The notes under the pieces: model-generated
The model's database searches: none
What the model was told of the DNA's origin: nothing
The model's input: only the letters and a program-made list of their open reading frames with translations
Shown: piece after piece, positions 29,901 through 44,000 of the stretch
Numbering within the stretch: the first letter of the stretch is position 1
How the letters are laid out: every line of letters begins with the position of its first letter
Origin: Panonychus citri
Lineage: Eukaryota; Arthropoda; Arachnida; Trombidiformes; Tetranychidae
Direction of reading: 5' to 3'
DNA: 64,000 nucleotides
Assembly (NCBI RefSeq): GCF_014898815.1
Contig: NW_026515540.1
Span: forward strand, 2,170,001-2,234,000
Translations under genes and position numbers: made by a program

Positions 29901-32900
29901 GATATTGCTGAATATTAGAAAAAATTTCATGTTTACTTTACTCAATGTGTATTAATATGTTTACATATGATGATGTAAGTGAAACTGTTACATGGATTGT
30001 AAAACAACAACTATCATGGTAACATTTTTCTTACTCATCATGATCATCATGAAAATGATGACTCTGAACATGAATAAGATTGTTATTGTAACCACAATAA
30101 TGGATTATGTTCAATAATCATGTTAGTCTTAATCATCACCCTGAACATTATTAAGGATTTTATTTTATTTTTTTCAGAGTAACATGAAGTTTGACATGAT
30201 GGTGACAATTGTTTCATCGTGAAGCAAATGAGTCTAATGAAGTCAATACAATATCATTATGTGATTTCCTATGGGACATGATTAACTTCATGATGATATT
30301 CTGATGATAATGATCACAATGGAGAAAATTTCATCTGATTAAAAAAGGGAGAAAAAGTTCTGAGCATTTCTAAAGAAATTCAATCTCAGCCCAATGATTT
30401 TCCTCTTCCAAACTGATATCGATAATGTCGATTATTGTCCTACCCTGGAGGTATTATCATCTGATTTCAATGAAAATCTATTCATTGATATTCATTGGAA
30501 AAGGGTAACATGTAAATTTGCTCCATGTAATGAACATGAAAATTAAGAACTTTTTTCCAACCTTATTCTGTCAGATCACATTTTATATGTTCGATGTTGT
30601 TGTTTTTTTTTCAAAGAAAAAAGTTCTGATAATGATCATGTTAGATAATCAGTTTTTGTATCGTTTGAAAAAGTTTTCTTTGAAAATTCAGTCGAATTTT
30701 TTTAACAGAACTTTTCTCTTTTACTTTCCCTTGTAAAGGTAGATCGAAATTATTTTATTATATTTGCAAACATGATATCGCCTCCGGGGTCGAGTAGTGA
30801 TGATAAAACACACGAAAGAGAAAAATATAATCTCAATAATTTCGACAAAAAGGAAATTTTTTCTACATTTGGAACTTTTTTTCTCATTCTCACTATTTCC
30901 TTTTCCGCTTTTCTTCTTCTTTTTTAGCATGAGTTTGAGGTTGAAGTAATTCTAACCTACATGATGAGGATCATGAGCTTCATTCTTTTGGAATTTATCA
31001 GGTGGGAAACTCACAGTTTCCATGTAATCGTTTCAATTTAGAGGATGAAGACGGGGTGGGTATTTCATCTTCCTCTTTATCTTCACCAAGGGAATGATTA
31101 TCGAAGACTTTTTTCTTGGAGTAACAGAAAATTTGAGCCGATAAACTTTTCTCTATTAGATAAAGTTCTGAATTCATGGTGTGTCAAGATGATGAGAGAT
31201 GAAAAAGAGATGATAAAATCATCAGAAAGATGAGGAAAAAGAAGTGAAGATAAAAAGAGTTTGTTAAGTCAAGGTGATCGATAGCTTTTCAATTTGACAA
31301 AGTGTTGAGTCAAATTAATTGTAAACAATAGTTAACCAATTTTAGATCATTAGAACTTTTTTCCAACTCCAAAAGTTTAATAAAGTTTTTCAAGTTTTCA
31401 ATCTTCCAAATTTTGTTCATCTCTTTTTCTTAACCTAAAGCTAATTGGTGAATTTACTTCATGTGAATCCATCGATATCTTCATGTTATTCTGAAGTTGA
31501 TATTTTCTTTCCTGATGAATATTTATCATTACATTTTCCAAGGTATATATTAGGTTGTCCAATCCAAGACGAACTGTTTTTAAACTGAGCGTGCGCATTA
31601 ATTATAAGTTCAATTTTTGTTTGAGATACATCATTACGTAACTGATAGCTGCCTTTTTGATCGTCAATATTCAAAACTTCATAATCATCATGTCTCATAA
31701 AGAAAAATTAATTAATTCGATCACAAGTGACCATCAACGGTCTTTTATACTCTTTGGTGTTATTTCTGGTAAATCTAACACAATAATTCACCAAGAGTTG
31801 TGTAATCTGATTGGTACCAAAGCTATTTCGAAAAGCCAAGTGGCAAAATATGCCGCTGAGTTCAGGGCTGGCAACGTTGTCGACCAGAGGGGTCATGGAG
31901 GGTCCAGACTTGATGCTGAAGTTTTGTCCACAAGACTTGATGCTATCAAGGCGAAATTTGAGGAGTCGAGACATTGGTCCCTAAGGTCTCTATCGATGGT
32001 AACAAACATCCCAAGATCATCATTGGCGCTGCTCATAAGGGACACTTTAAAAATGAAAAAGATACTGGCTAAGTGGGTACCTTACAATTTATCGCCAGAA
32101 CAAAAAGAATTGCGCGTCATGAAGTGCCAATTGAATGTCCGAGCATGGCAAAAGACCCCAACACTCCTCAAAAGGACCCTCACCATAGATGAGACATGGG
32201 TTTCCCTTTACATGGAGCCTGATCGCAATCAAGCGCGCTCTTACCAGTTTCCCGGTGAACATCCCGAACCTGTGACCACCCAATCGATACATGGCATCAA
32301 GAGAATGCTTATCATGGCAATGGATTCCAATGGAATCGCCTTTTATTCTCTGCTACCCGCAAGAACCACTGTAGATGGAAACGTTTACAGAAAGTTCTTG
32401 GAGGATCATATCCCTGATTGGCTGGGCAATAGAGCGAGTAGGTACCTCTGGCTGTTGCATGATAATGCCAGACCTCATAAATCACAGGTTGTTCAGCAGT
32501 ATCTGAACGAAAAAGGGATCACCGTTTGGCATCACCCACCATATTCTCCTGACATAAGTCCATTAGACTTCAATTGCTTCGGTCAGTTAAAGAGAGAGCT
32601 AAAAGGAACCCAACATGGTGATTGGGAAACATTCGAAACCAATTTGAATGAAGCTGTGGCCAAACTAAATAGCGAAGGTCGAATGAAGGGCGTTTTAGCT
32701 TTACCTGACCGCTGGAAGCGCGTAATTGCAGCAGAAGGAAACTTTATTAGTAATTAACATTTTCACCAAATTTCATCAAAATCTTCAAAAAAATAACAAA
32801 GTTACAGCGCTTTTAAAACGGTTCGTCTTGCCCTGGACAACCTAATAAATACCATGTAATTCATGTTAATATGAAATTCTCAGGGATTAGTCTGATTCAT

Positions 32901-33620
32901 GATAATATTATTTTTCTAAAATGAGTGCTAAACAAAAATTGTTCAGATTACAAGAGATTTGACTTGAAGATGAAGAAAAAAAGTTCTGACAAATTATGTT
33001 TCCATTTTTTCATCTTCTATCTTCATTTCCTTATCCTTTGATAATAATAACATGGAATTAGATTTAGTTATTGATATTCAATTACGAATCAATCATTTAT
33101 TATATTTATCGTAATATAACTGTGAATACTATTATTATCATCATGTTTATGTTATGATGATCATTTGAAGGAAAATTTGATAAAGAATCAAGAGAAAAGT
33201 TCTGGAAAAAATGATGACTAAAACTCTGATAACAGATTTCAGGTTATATAAAATAAACAAATATCAAATATGAGTTGATGAAAATGTTACTAAAATGATT
33301 CAGATCATCTTGATGGTCATGATGATGATGATTATGTCTAGTTTGATGTGGAAGATTGAACAGAATAAAACTTCGGGTCATTATTATGATGAATGAGTTT
33401 CATGATGATTCTAATAAAAGAGTATCAAGAAAAATGGAAACCGGATGATGATGCTGATGGTTTATGAAGATGAAGCGAACAATTTGATCGGAAGTGTTTG
33501 GGTTATCCTGTTGAGTAACAATCTCGAAAGAAATTCAAAGACAGAATTCAGATGAGTCTCAACGTTCATGAGAGAAAAAAGTTTCTTTTCCTATCATCTT
33601 TTTCTCATTAGAATCACCTC

Positions 33621-33652
<32 letters not shown>

Positions 33653-36600
33653 GAAATTCATCCCCCTGTCATTGGGATGATTCTGAATCAACCATCATGA
33701 CACATTTTATCAAGGGAAAGATAATGTAAGTGTAACAGTTTATCTTCAGTTTGAATAAATTAAATGATGAAATTATTTCCAAATCAATGAATTAGCGTTA
33801 ACCATGAAGCTTTCATTCTGATTCTCGGTGAAAATTGTTAAGCTAAATTGTTGCTTTTCTCAGACAAAATCTTGTTTCTCTCTAATTTTGTGTCGATTTA
33901 TCAACTCAGACGATTGAAACGCAGAGTTTTTAATTTATGAGCAATTCTGTGAAACTAAACAATCGTCAGATAACAATAATAGTTTCAATTAAGAAATTAT
34001 CAGCTTATTGACTGACCAATTGAATATCAGAATTACAAATCAGGGTGATAGTCATCTTGTTATCTCAGAATAAAATGATAGACTTAAAACTCATGTTCAT
34101 CAATAGAAATGAATGGAAATTCATATGTGACAAGAAACTCAGAATTGGAAAAAAAAATCAAACCAATCCCAGAATTATTCTTATTATATATTCTGAATGT
34201 TACTATAAACTGTCCATCGAGATGTTTACCAGAATTTATGAATAAGAAAAATATTGAGAAATTGAGAAGAATGAAATGAAAAGAAAAGAAACTGAAAAAT
34301 ATGATATTCAGAATCACCATGGAAAAGTAAAAGCAAGTAACAATTTTGTTTTCCATTGGAACTTAAATAATATTTCAAGTATGGAAATGAGTGATTTTCA
34401 CCATGAACCATGAAGAGTAAATAATATCCCTTACATCCCACACATACAAGCAATTTGAAATTGAGGATATTAACAGATAGATAAGGATGATATGATGATG
34501 ATACCCTGTCTTCAAACAAGAAGATAATTCATATTCTCATGAGAATGAAACACAAGATGAATTCAATATGAGAGATAATATCATTATCAGTCTCATCGAA
34601 TCCATGATAATAGCATTTGTATTCAATTATTTTACAAGGAAAATTGATAACCTTATATTTCTCATTGAAATTCTGTGATTTTTCAACTTTTTTTAAGATT
34701 AACTTTCTCTTAGGAGAGAAACAGAAATTAAAATAACAAGACAAAAACACTTATCTTCATCCAATTCACTCTTCCACCTCCATCATCATCATCATCATCA
34801 TCACCATGTAATCATCATGATCGTTGTTTCAAATGTTCAACTCGAATGAAATAATTTGATAGTTAATTGAGTTTACGGAAGATTGATTGAACTTCTCAGG
34901 CTTGAATATGTATACATCTTTCATCCTCCATGATCATCAACTTCCTTTCTCAATCTTTTTCTAAAGATTCTGAAAGTTCTGATATATGATTTCACCTAAA
35001 ATCCTTTTCACCCCGATTCTGATTATCGAATGATTTTCTTACACCAAGAATGTTAATTACCTTATTTTCCCCCAACAATTTCCATTCAATTACAATATTA
35101 TGTTTATTTAATTTAGAAAAACTTTTTTCCTCTTTTCTGTTGTTCAACTTTGAGAGTAACAATTTTCCAACTAATCAACAATTTAGTATTCAATTGATGA
35201 CTTGAATTTGATCAAACCATCACCATGAACATGATACAATTTGGAAACAAATAATTTAACAATCTGATTTTCTATTATATTATCATAACAATCAACGATC
35301 CTGGTGATTGTTATGTTAAATTTATTTCAATTTGCTTGATTATTTTTTGATACAATTTAGATAAATCCATTGTAATTTAATACATGTTTGTCTATTGTCA
35401 CCATCAATCAACGGGTTAATTGTTATTGATTATCAAAGTCACTTCAATTGGTTATTATTTGTTCAATTATTTAACCATTTGGAGATTTAAATTCAGATCA
35501 CATTTCACAAATTGGAACATTTTGATTCACGACAATTAACACTCCAATTGAATAATTGAAATGATCTTTTTCTCATTTTTCTTTCAAATTGTTCAGCATG
35601 TTATCAAGTAGGTTCCGGTGTAAGTGCCATTTTCGGCCCTCAAAACCCGCTCTTGGGTAATCATATACAATCCCTATGCGATGCCTTGGACATTCCTCAC
35701 ATGGAATCACGAGTTGACCTTGAACCTGAGATTAAGGAGATCTCAATTAATCTATATCCTAATCCAGTAATCACCGGTGATGCCTTACGTGATTTAGTTA
35801 AATATTTAAATTGGACCAAAATTGCCGTTATTTATGAGCAAGATTTGTGTAAGTCTCTTGATCCAATTTTCCCGATCATCTAATTGAGGAAACATTGATT
35901 TCCAATCCAATGATAAGATTATCTTATTATTAATATTATCAATGGATTTAATTGAATCTCCAATCAACTATCAATACATGAAACATGATAAATATTTCTC
36001 ATTATCTTTAAGACTTTATATCAATTCAGAAACCAAATGATTACTTGGGATATTTTCATCCCCATTCTCATGGTAACTGATTAGCATCAACAGATTTCAC
36101 TCAGAACAAGATGATGAGAATGATAAAAGATGATGATATAAACTTTTCTTTCATCATATAATACATATTGAATGATTATTATTACTTAATAGTAAAAATG
36201 ATAACATTAGGATAACTTAATCATTTAGAATCAACATAATCATCTTGGTATGAGGAGAAAAAATTATCATCAAGATCATGTAATAATTTATCATCTAATT
36301 GAATAACTGTAGCAACGAATTGAAGGTTTTATTTTTAAGAAAATTTCTAATCAGATTGAGGATTTTTCTTGGTATCATCCATTTAGAATTCTGAGATTTG
36401 ATCATCTAATAGATAATTATGATGAACATTCTGATTGGTTTATCTCATGAAACTGTGAATCTAATAATTTGATGAGTGATATTTTTTCATGATACCAACT
36501 AATTCAATGGATCCCATGTGCTTTTATTCATAAATGAGTGAGAAGCAAAAAAAAAAGTTGCAACCATTTATATTCACCATGAGATTTACCACCACATGAA

Positions 36601-39600
36601 TGAGATAAAAGTTTTCCATTGAATTGAGATTAATAAACATCATCACCTATTGTTATCATGAAATATTTTCCTCTCTCATTCATTCATTCTTGGTGTTTGT
36701 GTAATATATTGATGAGAAAACTTTTTCACTAGAAAAACACCAAGCCAAATGGCCGCCGGGTATTTATTGAGTTTATACATCTTCTAGTGAATTAGTTTAT
36801 ACACCTTACCGGGGATTATCATGGAGAATCCAGAACTTTCAGAGATTTGGAAGAGGAAAAAAAAATGCTCAGAACAAAAGCTGAATAGCTTATCAACACC
36901 CACCGGTGTGTAAATTGAAAACCCTCCGAGCACTCGTGATATAAAACAATCGGTTAATTCAGTTGCTTATTTTTTTATCATTTCTATCAACAGGAATATC
37001 ATTAATTCAAATTAATCTGCTGAGGAAAGTTTTCTCTAACTAATCATGATAATTGCTAATGAATTTACTGATCAATTACTTTAGATGAAATAATGAAATA
37101 ATTTATCCATCAATTAGCCTGAGGGTAAATACTAACCACTCGTTGTTGTTGAAGACATTAGTTAATTAATTGTTAATGGAAACAATGAACACCGACAATA
37201 AGTTAATTAACAATTAACTAGTGAAGCCTTTTCTTTGTCAATATCCATGAAAAAAAAACAGCTAATTTCATTGTTAATTGTTATCTAATATTGTAGATGA
37301 TTAAAACATCACAATTAAACACTTAACAATCAAAATGCTAGCAAGTTAATTAACCACACTAATGATGATGATTGATTTATTAAGGTAAATGAGTAACAAT
37401 CAATTTGCTGATGTAATGATTAACTTTTTAAACATTTAAATTGCTCATTTGATTTTTTCATTTGTTTTTCAAAAATTTATGATAATATAAATATAATCAA
37501 CTCTTTCAACCGATAATCATGTTGATTCAGTGATTATTATGATGATTTAACCAAATTAATTCAATTGAGTTGATTGTTATTTGAATTTGTTTTTCTCTTC
37601 CAAATTCTGATCAATCCTTTTAATTGTTGTGATTAATTCTGTTCCATAGCCTTGATTAAACTTCAACAATTGGTCAAAGCTCCAATGCCCAAAAGTGTCC
37701 AGTTCATTTTTCGGAAAACTGACCCTTCCGGATTCCGACAGATCTTGATGGACATTAGGACTCGTGGTATATACAGTGTGATAATAGATACAAAACCAGA
37801 GCATTTACATTTACTATTAAAAGCAGTAAGTAATTAACTCTTAATTGTTGCTAAAAGTTTCATTCAATTCATTGAAATCAACTCACCGATGATTTAATAT
37901 TATTACTTTTACATTCATTTTTCACTGAAACTCAAACTGAATTGTGTCTGAATTATTTTGTATTTGTTTAAATATTAAAATCTAATCCATACCAAGTGGT
38001 CATCGCTATAAACTGGACATGTTACAAAATCTCATGTATTAATCTGATTTAAGTAACTGATAAAAATTATCTTCTTATCTGATTGTCCACTTGAAATCTA
38101 TTGGCTATCTCAATGTCCACTCTCTCTCTCTCTGTTGAGTTTTTATTGTCATTGTTATTGCAATTTATTGGTCAATCTGTTGGTCATTTCTATTTGAGTA
38201 TTCAATGAAAACAATTCCTGTTCCACTTCCCCTCTTCCATGGTAAGTTAATAGAAACAGTTAAAAACATTTACCTGTTCAAAAGTTTCAACTTGACAAAC
38301 TGCTGGACAAAGGGAGGGGATGGTCAAGTTGAACAATAATTCCCTGCAAAAGAATCAGGGGAAAAGATTTTTTTTTCTTTCATTTCTTGGAATTTTTTTC
38401 CTGACAAAATATCAAAATCTGTTCAATCTCAATCTTCATCTTTTCTTCATCTTCGTCTTTCTTTCAACCTCAACTTGAAGGGATTTTTAAAGGTTGATGA
38501 TAAAACAAACTCTTTCGTTGTTATCCATTGGTCAAGCAACTACAACATGTTGACCATACATGAAGTTGATTCCTTCCTGATCAAACCTCCGTTTCCTCTG
38601 ACATTAGGGATGATAATAGAGATACGATAGAGTGAGTGAGAGAGAGAGAGTAGAAGGAGCGAAAAAACTTTACACTTAAGTCATCCTTTTATTTTCTTCT
38701 TTTCACTTCATGTCCATCTCATTTCTCTCTCTCTCTCTCCTGTCCACCCACAGTAGTAATCCCACCCTTTCATTCAATTCTATCCCTAACTTGGAATCTA
38801 AAATGTTCAACTTGTGTTCATCTTTTCTCCCTTTCCATGAAATGGATCACATTCCTTCCGGACCAAAAGATTCCAATTCACTTGTAGGTCAATGAAGAAA
38901 ATAATTTTTTTTTCTCTCATCAAATCAAATAGAAACTCTGGAAAAAAGCATCATGATGATCACCTTTTCCATTAACCATTAACTCTGTTGATTGTCTTTC
39001 ACAGTATCCGATTGAAATTATATCTGTATTTTTTTATCATCATCTCACCATCATGATAACTTATATTTATCATGGAATCAATTGAAATCATTGAGTAAAA
39101 AAAAGTAAAACTTTTTCCAATGTGAAATGAAAAACTCAATCAACAGGAAATCTTATTAATATCATTTGGAAACTCAGTTAATCTTCAATATTAATAACTT
39201 TTAAATTCATTTCTTACCATCCAAATTTTTACCATGAAACAAACAAAAATCGTTTCAATAGTTTCATAAATCAACAAAGTCTCAAGAATCAGCTAATTAG
39301 AACAGTTAATTAAGATCAACTTACAACTAATTCAACTTAATCATAGCTTTTAAACCATTAAAATCAAATTATAAGGCAAACAAGAATAGTGATTAACTTA
39401 ATCTGATGTGAAACAAAAAGTGTAATCAGTTAATCATATTAAATCAGATAAACTTATGAATACGATGAATTGGATGAGTGAAATGTTTACTATCATGTGA
39501 ACAAAATCACCATGAAAACTCAGGTTAATTTGGAAGAAATTTTTTTCTCTTTCCAGATTTTACAGATTCAAATGAACAACTACAAATATCATTATCATTT

Positions 39601-40955
39601 CACAACTTTTGATATTGAATCTCATGATTTAGAAGATTTTAGATATAACTTTGTTAACATGACTGCCTTTCGAATGGTTGATTCAGAGGATTCAAATGTG
39701 AAGGAAATTTTGAAAGACATGGAAAAATTTCACAACTATGGACCATCGACCAACAACAAGACCCATGTGATAAGAGTAAGTTGACCCAAAGATGACCAGT
39801 GGTCATTAAGAGTACAGTAGATAAAACTAATAATCGTTATAATCGTCTAGACTTTTTTGTTTGTTTGTTACCATTTTCATGATGATGACAATTTATCATC
39901 ATAAACCTTTCTATCACTTTTTCATTATCATAATGATTCTCAGTTCTTGGAAGTTTACAAAAAAAAAATTATCTTAAAAACTGTTAGATTATCATAACCA
40001 TCGTGATAACTTTCATCTAATCAATAATCGATATCGAAAATGTCGAAAACTCTGTTTCTAATCGGCTGTTAAATTAATCGACAATCTATTCTAATATTTA
40101 TTTTCATTTCGCTTTTCTCTTCATGATAACTTCAGTTTCACCAGGGGAAAAGATGAACAGAAAAAGTTGTGAAAGTTTATCATCTATTCATCATCATCAT
40201 TCATGTTTCATTTTTTAACCATCATCATGATGATAATGATAATTTTCCTGAATACGATTTGCATTGTATGGGAAGAAGAAGAAGAAGAAAAACATATATC
40301 ATATTCATCTTCATTCTCAGCATTATCTTCATCATCTCAGCTGAAATTATTATTCTAAAATAGAGAGAGAGAGAGAAAGAGAAAATAATTTACATGGGAG
40401 AAAGTTCATCTTCCATCTGATCAGTATCATGGTGAAATTGGATATAAGTTTTTTGATAATCATTCTCACAATGAATATGTTCAGTTTATTATTGAATATC
40501 ATCATCACCATGAAAAGATTTGTTTAAATATCATGTTATTAATGTGAATTGATTGATGGTTATAACAAAATTATGATGAAAAACCCATTGAAAAATTAAT
40601 TACCAATTGAGATGAGGATCAAGTTGATTAAATTGTTATCATTTTATATTAAGTGTTTAAGTATTCAGGATAATTTAAAGAGTAAGAATCAATTCTACTA
40701 AGATGATTCAATTAACCGAATCTATTACAATAATAAGCCACTTGATAATCAATGATTTTACCATTTTCAGATTAATTAACTGGAGAGAGAAAAACAAATC
40801 TGTTATTGACAATTTAATCTAAATCATTAACATTGATTATCATGTTGTTTACTCGGTCAAGATTAGTTGGTCAATGGTCAGGGTGATCGATTCAATCATG
40901 ATTAGAACTAATTTCAATTTTAATGAATGTGAACTTTATTGTTATTGTTTTTCAC

Positions 40956-41005
<50 letters not shown>

Positions 41006-44000
41006 CTTCATATGCCCTCAGGCGGAATCAGCACTCATGTTTGATTCAGTGTATGCTTTTGCTCGAGGACTTCAAGCACTTGGTCGGGGAACCACCCTGA
41101 GGCCAAGTAATGTTTCCTGTAACGAGGAAAAGCCTTGGATTGATGGTAGTAGTCTTTTCAACTACGTCAACGCCGTAAGTATAATTCACCATCACCATTA
41201 TCCACCCTGATCATCATTCTCATTATTATTGAGTAAATATTATCGTTGATAATTATGAACGAAACAATGAAAATCGTGATTCCAACAAAAAAAAACAAAT
41301 GTCATCAATTATTTTCCCTCATCTCAATTGTGTGATATTAATAATACAAAGATTCATGGATGAATTACATGGGAGTTCATGATAGTAATTCATGTTTCGT
41401 TTTTTTTTATCATCACAATCAGTTAAATTACTTGTCAGTGTTAAAACTAAATCAACCAATGAGTTGAGAAAAGTAAATGATATAAAAGTGCTCTCGATTT
41501 TCATCAACATCTATTAACTTAACTGAGAAATTATCATTTAGGAATATCATCCAATTGAATTAGATACTAAATAACAGATTAGTATTAATTAGTAACAACT
41601 AATTAGGTGAAATAGTTTCAATATAATTAATGTTAATTATTGCTTTTCTCTGTTTCAAAGTTACTCAATTTAGATCAACTTTTGACACTTGAAAAGTAGA
41701 TCATTGAATGGGACTAATTATTTGATCAAATTTGTCAACAATTTGTTTTCCATCATGAATATTAAGATGAAATTCAGTTTCATATATATGATATTATTTA
41801 TATTCAGTTGGAATGAATTTCCTTACGAAATGTTGTTTACATGAAATCCTCTTTTTGTCAATAGTTAAGCTAATGGAATCGTTATCATCATGTTCATCAC
41901 CATCACAGAATCAGAATCATATAGTATTGTGATAATCAAAAATTGATTAAAAATTAAACAATTAAATTAATCACAATTAACAATCAGCAATTAATTATTG
42001 ATTGTTAATTGTGATAAAATTAATGATGATGATTAAGATGATCATGTTGATGATGAAGACCAGGTTGGGTGGTGGCTCATTCAGCCTCAACAACAACAAC
42101 AGACAACAACGATCAACAATTGACCAGCAATTAATAGTAACAGTAACAGTAACAGTAACAGTAACAGTAACAGTAACAGTAACAGTAACAGTAACAGTAA
42201 CAGTAACAGTAACAGTAACAGTAACAGTAACAGTAACAGTAACAGTAACAGTAACATCATCATCATCATCGTGTCATCATCATCTTCACCAAGGTATTGG
42301 TTTTTCTTTCTTTCTCTTCTATTTTCTCTCTCCTTCCTTCTTCCTTTCCTTGACTCAATTGTCGGGTAGTCCGACTTTGAGTTCATTCCTTCCTTAATTA
42401 TTACTTGGTTAAAGTCGGTAGTCCGACTTTAACAAAGTTGTTCTATGACCTCCTCAGATAGTCGAAATGAGCTAGGTCAGGTAGTCTGACCTGACGAGGT
42501 TATGCCTTCTTTTCTTCTCTTCTTCTTTCTTCTCTTGGTAAATATTAGTTACTAAGGTAAATTGATTAAGTTGATTAATCGTGTAGAATGATTAATGTTT
42601 TGATGATCAGCGATCACTCGCTTCGATCAGCGGTGGGATACCGTTAATTGTTTTAGTGAAAAGTGACTATGAAATCTATTGAAATGTCAGCCGTTAATGT
42701 TCACACAGTGGATGCCGAAGAAGGTGAACCATCTAAAGAGAAAGAAAAATCTACAGTGAAACGATGTCTCGCAAAATGTTCGATATATCCATTTTCTGGT
42801 TCACTTAAAGATCGTGAAGACTTATACGAATGGATTGCCGAATTTGACAGAAAGTCAACAGTTGTTGGATGGGACGAATCCGACAAATTGGATAACATCG
42901 CTAATTACTTTACTGAACATGCAAAAAATTGGTATGAAAGTTATGCTGCTCCTGGACTTTCGACTACACCAGAGGATTGGACGAGTTTTCTTGAAATGTT
43001 TAAAGCAGCTTTTGGTCTTCCAAACTTTAGAAGTTATGTTCGTGATCAAGTAAGAAAATGTCGTCAATCTTATCATGAAAGTGCCTACGAATATCTGTTG
43101 AGAAAGGATAGACTCTGCAATAAAATTGAAATGCCTGTTGAAGATAAAATTCATGAAATTATCAATGGTCTTCATTCTGATTTAGCCCAAGTTGTTAGAA
43201 ACTCAATGATCTCAACTTATGTTTTTGACATTCCCGAACTTGCTCGTATAATACAGTTAAGTGAAGCAAATCTACAAACAACTTCAACATTGAATATTTC
43301 TACTACAAGTGTACCAATGATATCCCTTGACCCTAATACAGAATTATTGAGAACTATCGTCGAGCGACTAGCTAAACTAGAAGAGAGAAATGGTGATACA
43401 AATCGAGATCGAACTTCAATGAAATGTCATTACTGTAAAAGATTTGGTCATGTCAAACAAGATTGTCGTCTTTATAAAAGAGACTTAGAAAATGATGATG
43501 TATATCCTTCGAGATCGAGTAGTCCGAATCGACGAGATAATAACTCAAATCATTTCAACAATCAACAAGCAAACGAAAGTGTAGCTTATCCACAACCTTC
43601 GACGAATCTTAGTAATTGTTGTGTAACTTTGAATGAGTCAACAGATAATACAGATTGGAGTTATGGTAATCTAATCAAAGCAACTGTCGTTATGAATAAG
43701 ATTCCAATTGAAGCCGTTATTGATCCTGGAGCTCAAATTACAATCATTGACGCCAAAACCTTTGCTAAATTGAACACACCTCTATCAAACTACGATGGAC
43801 CCATCGCTTATAATGCTTCTGGATCAAGGTTATACCCATTAGGTCAATGTAAAGTAACAATCACTTTTATAACTCAAGATAAATCTACTTCTGTCACTGT
43901 TTTGTGTATGGTTGTTAAAAATCTTGTCGATGGTATCTCAGTTTTAATTGGACAAAACGCAAATACACCTGCTCGAGTTATTGTTGATACACACAATGGA

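Larger units (their letters stand above)
41928..42609 (+). repeat. 5' LTR, truncated (U3 part only)
   Basis: 682 bases nearly identical to 45130-45779. Differences are 20 versus about 11 copies of AGTAAC and many one-base losses in homopolymers. It ends ...TTTTGATGATCA, where the internal sequence begins. Without the promoter and R/U5 this copy probably cannot drive transcription. Confidence 0.8.

Noticed and set aside
31708..32292. Minus-strand frames opposite the mariner transposase
   Set aside because: Shadows of the transposase, whose plus-strand frame has the full catalytic triad.
42002..42397. 131-codon frame with a long Val-Thr repeat, a 99-codon poly-Leu frame on the other strand, and the matching frame at 45204-45536
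   Set aside because: All translate the AGTAAC microsatellite inside the LTRs. The LTR context and varying repeat number argue against a protein.
42701..43175. Minus-strand frames opposite the gag gene
   Set aside because: Shadow frames of the gag-protease sequence, which has zinc-knuckle and protease motifs on the plus strand.
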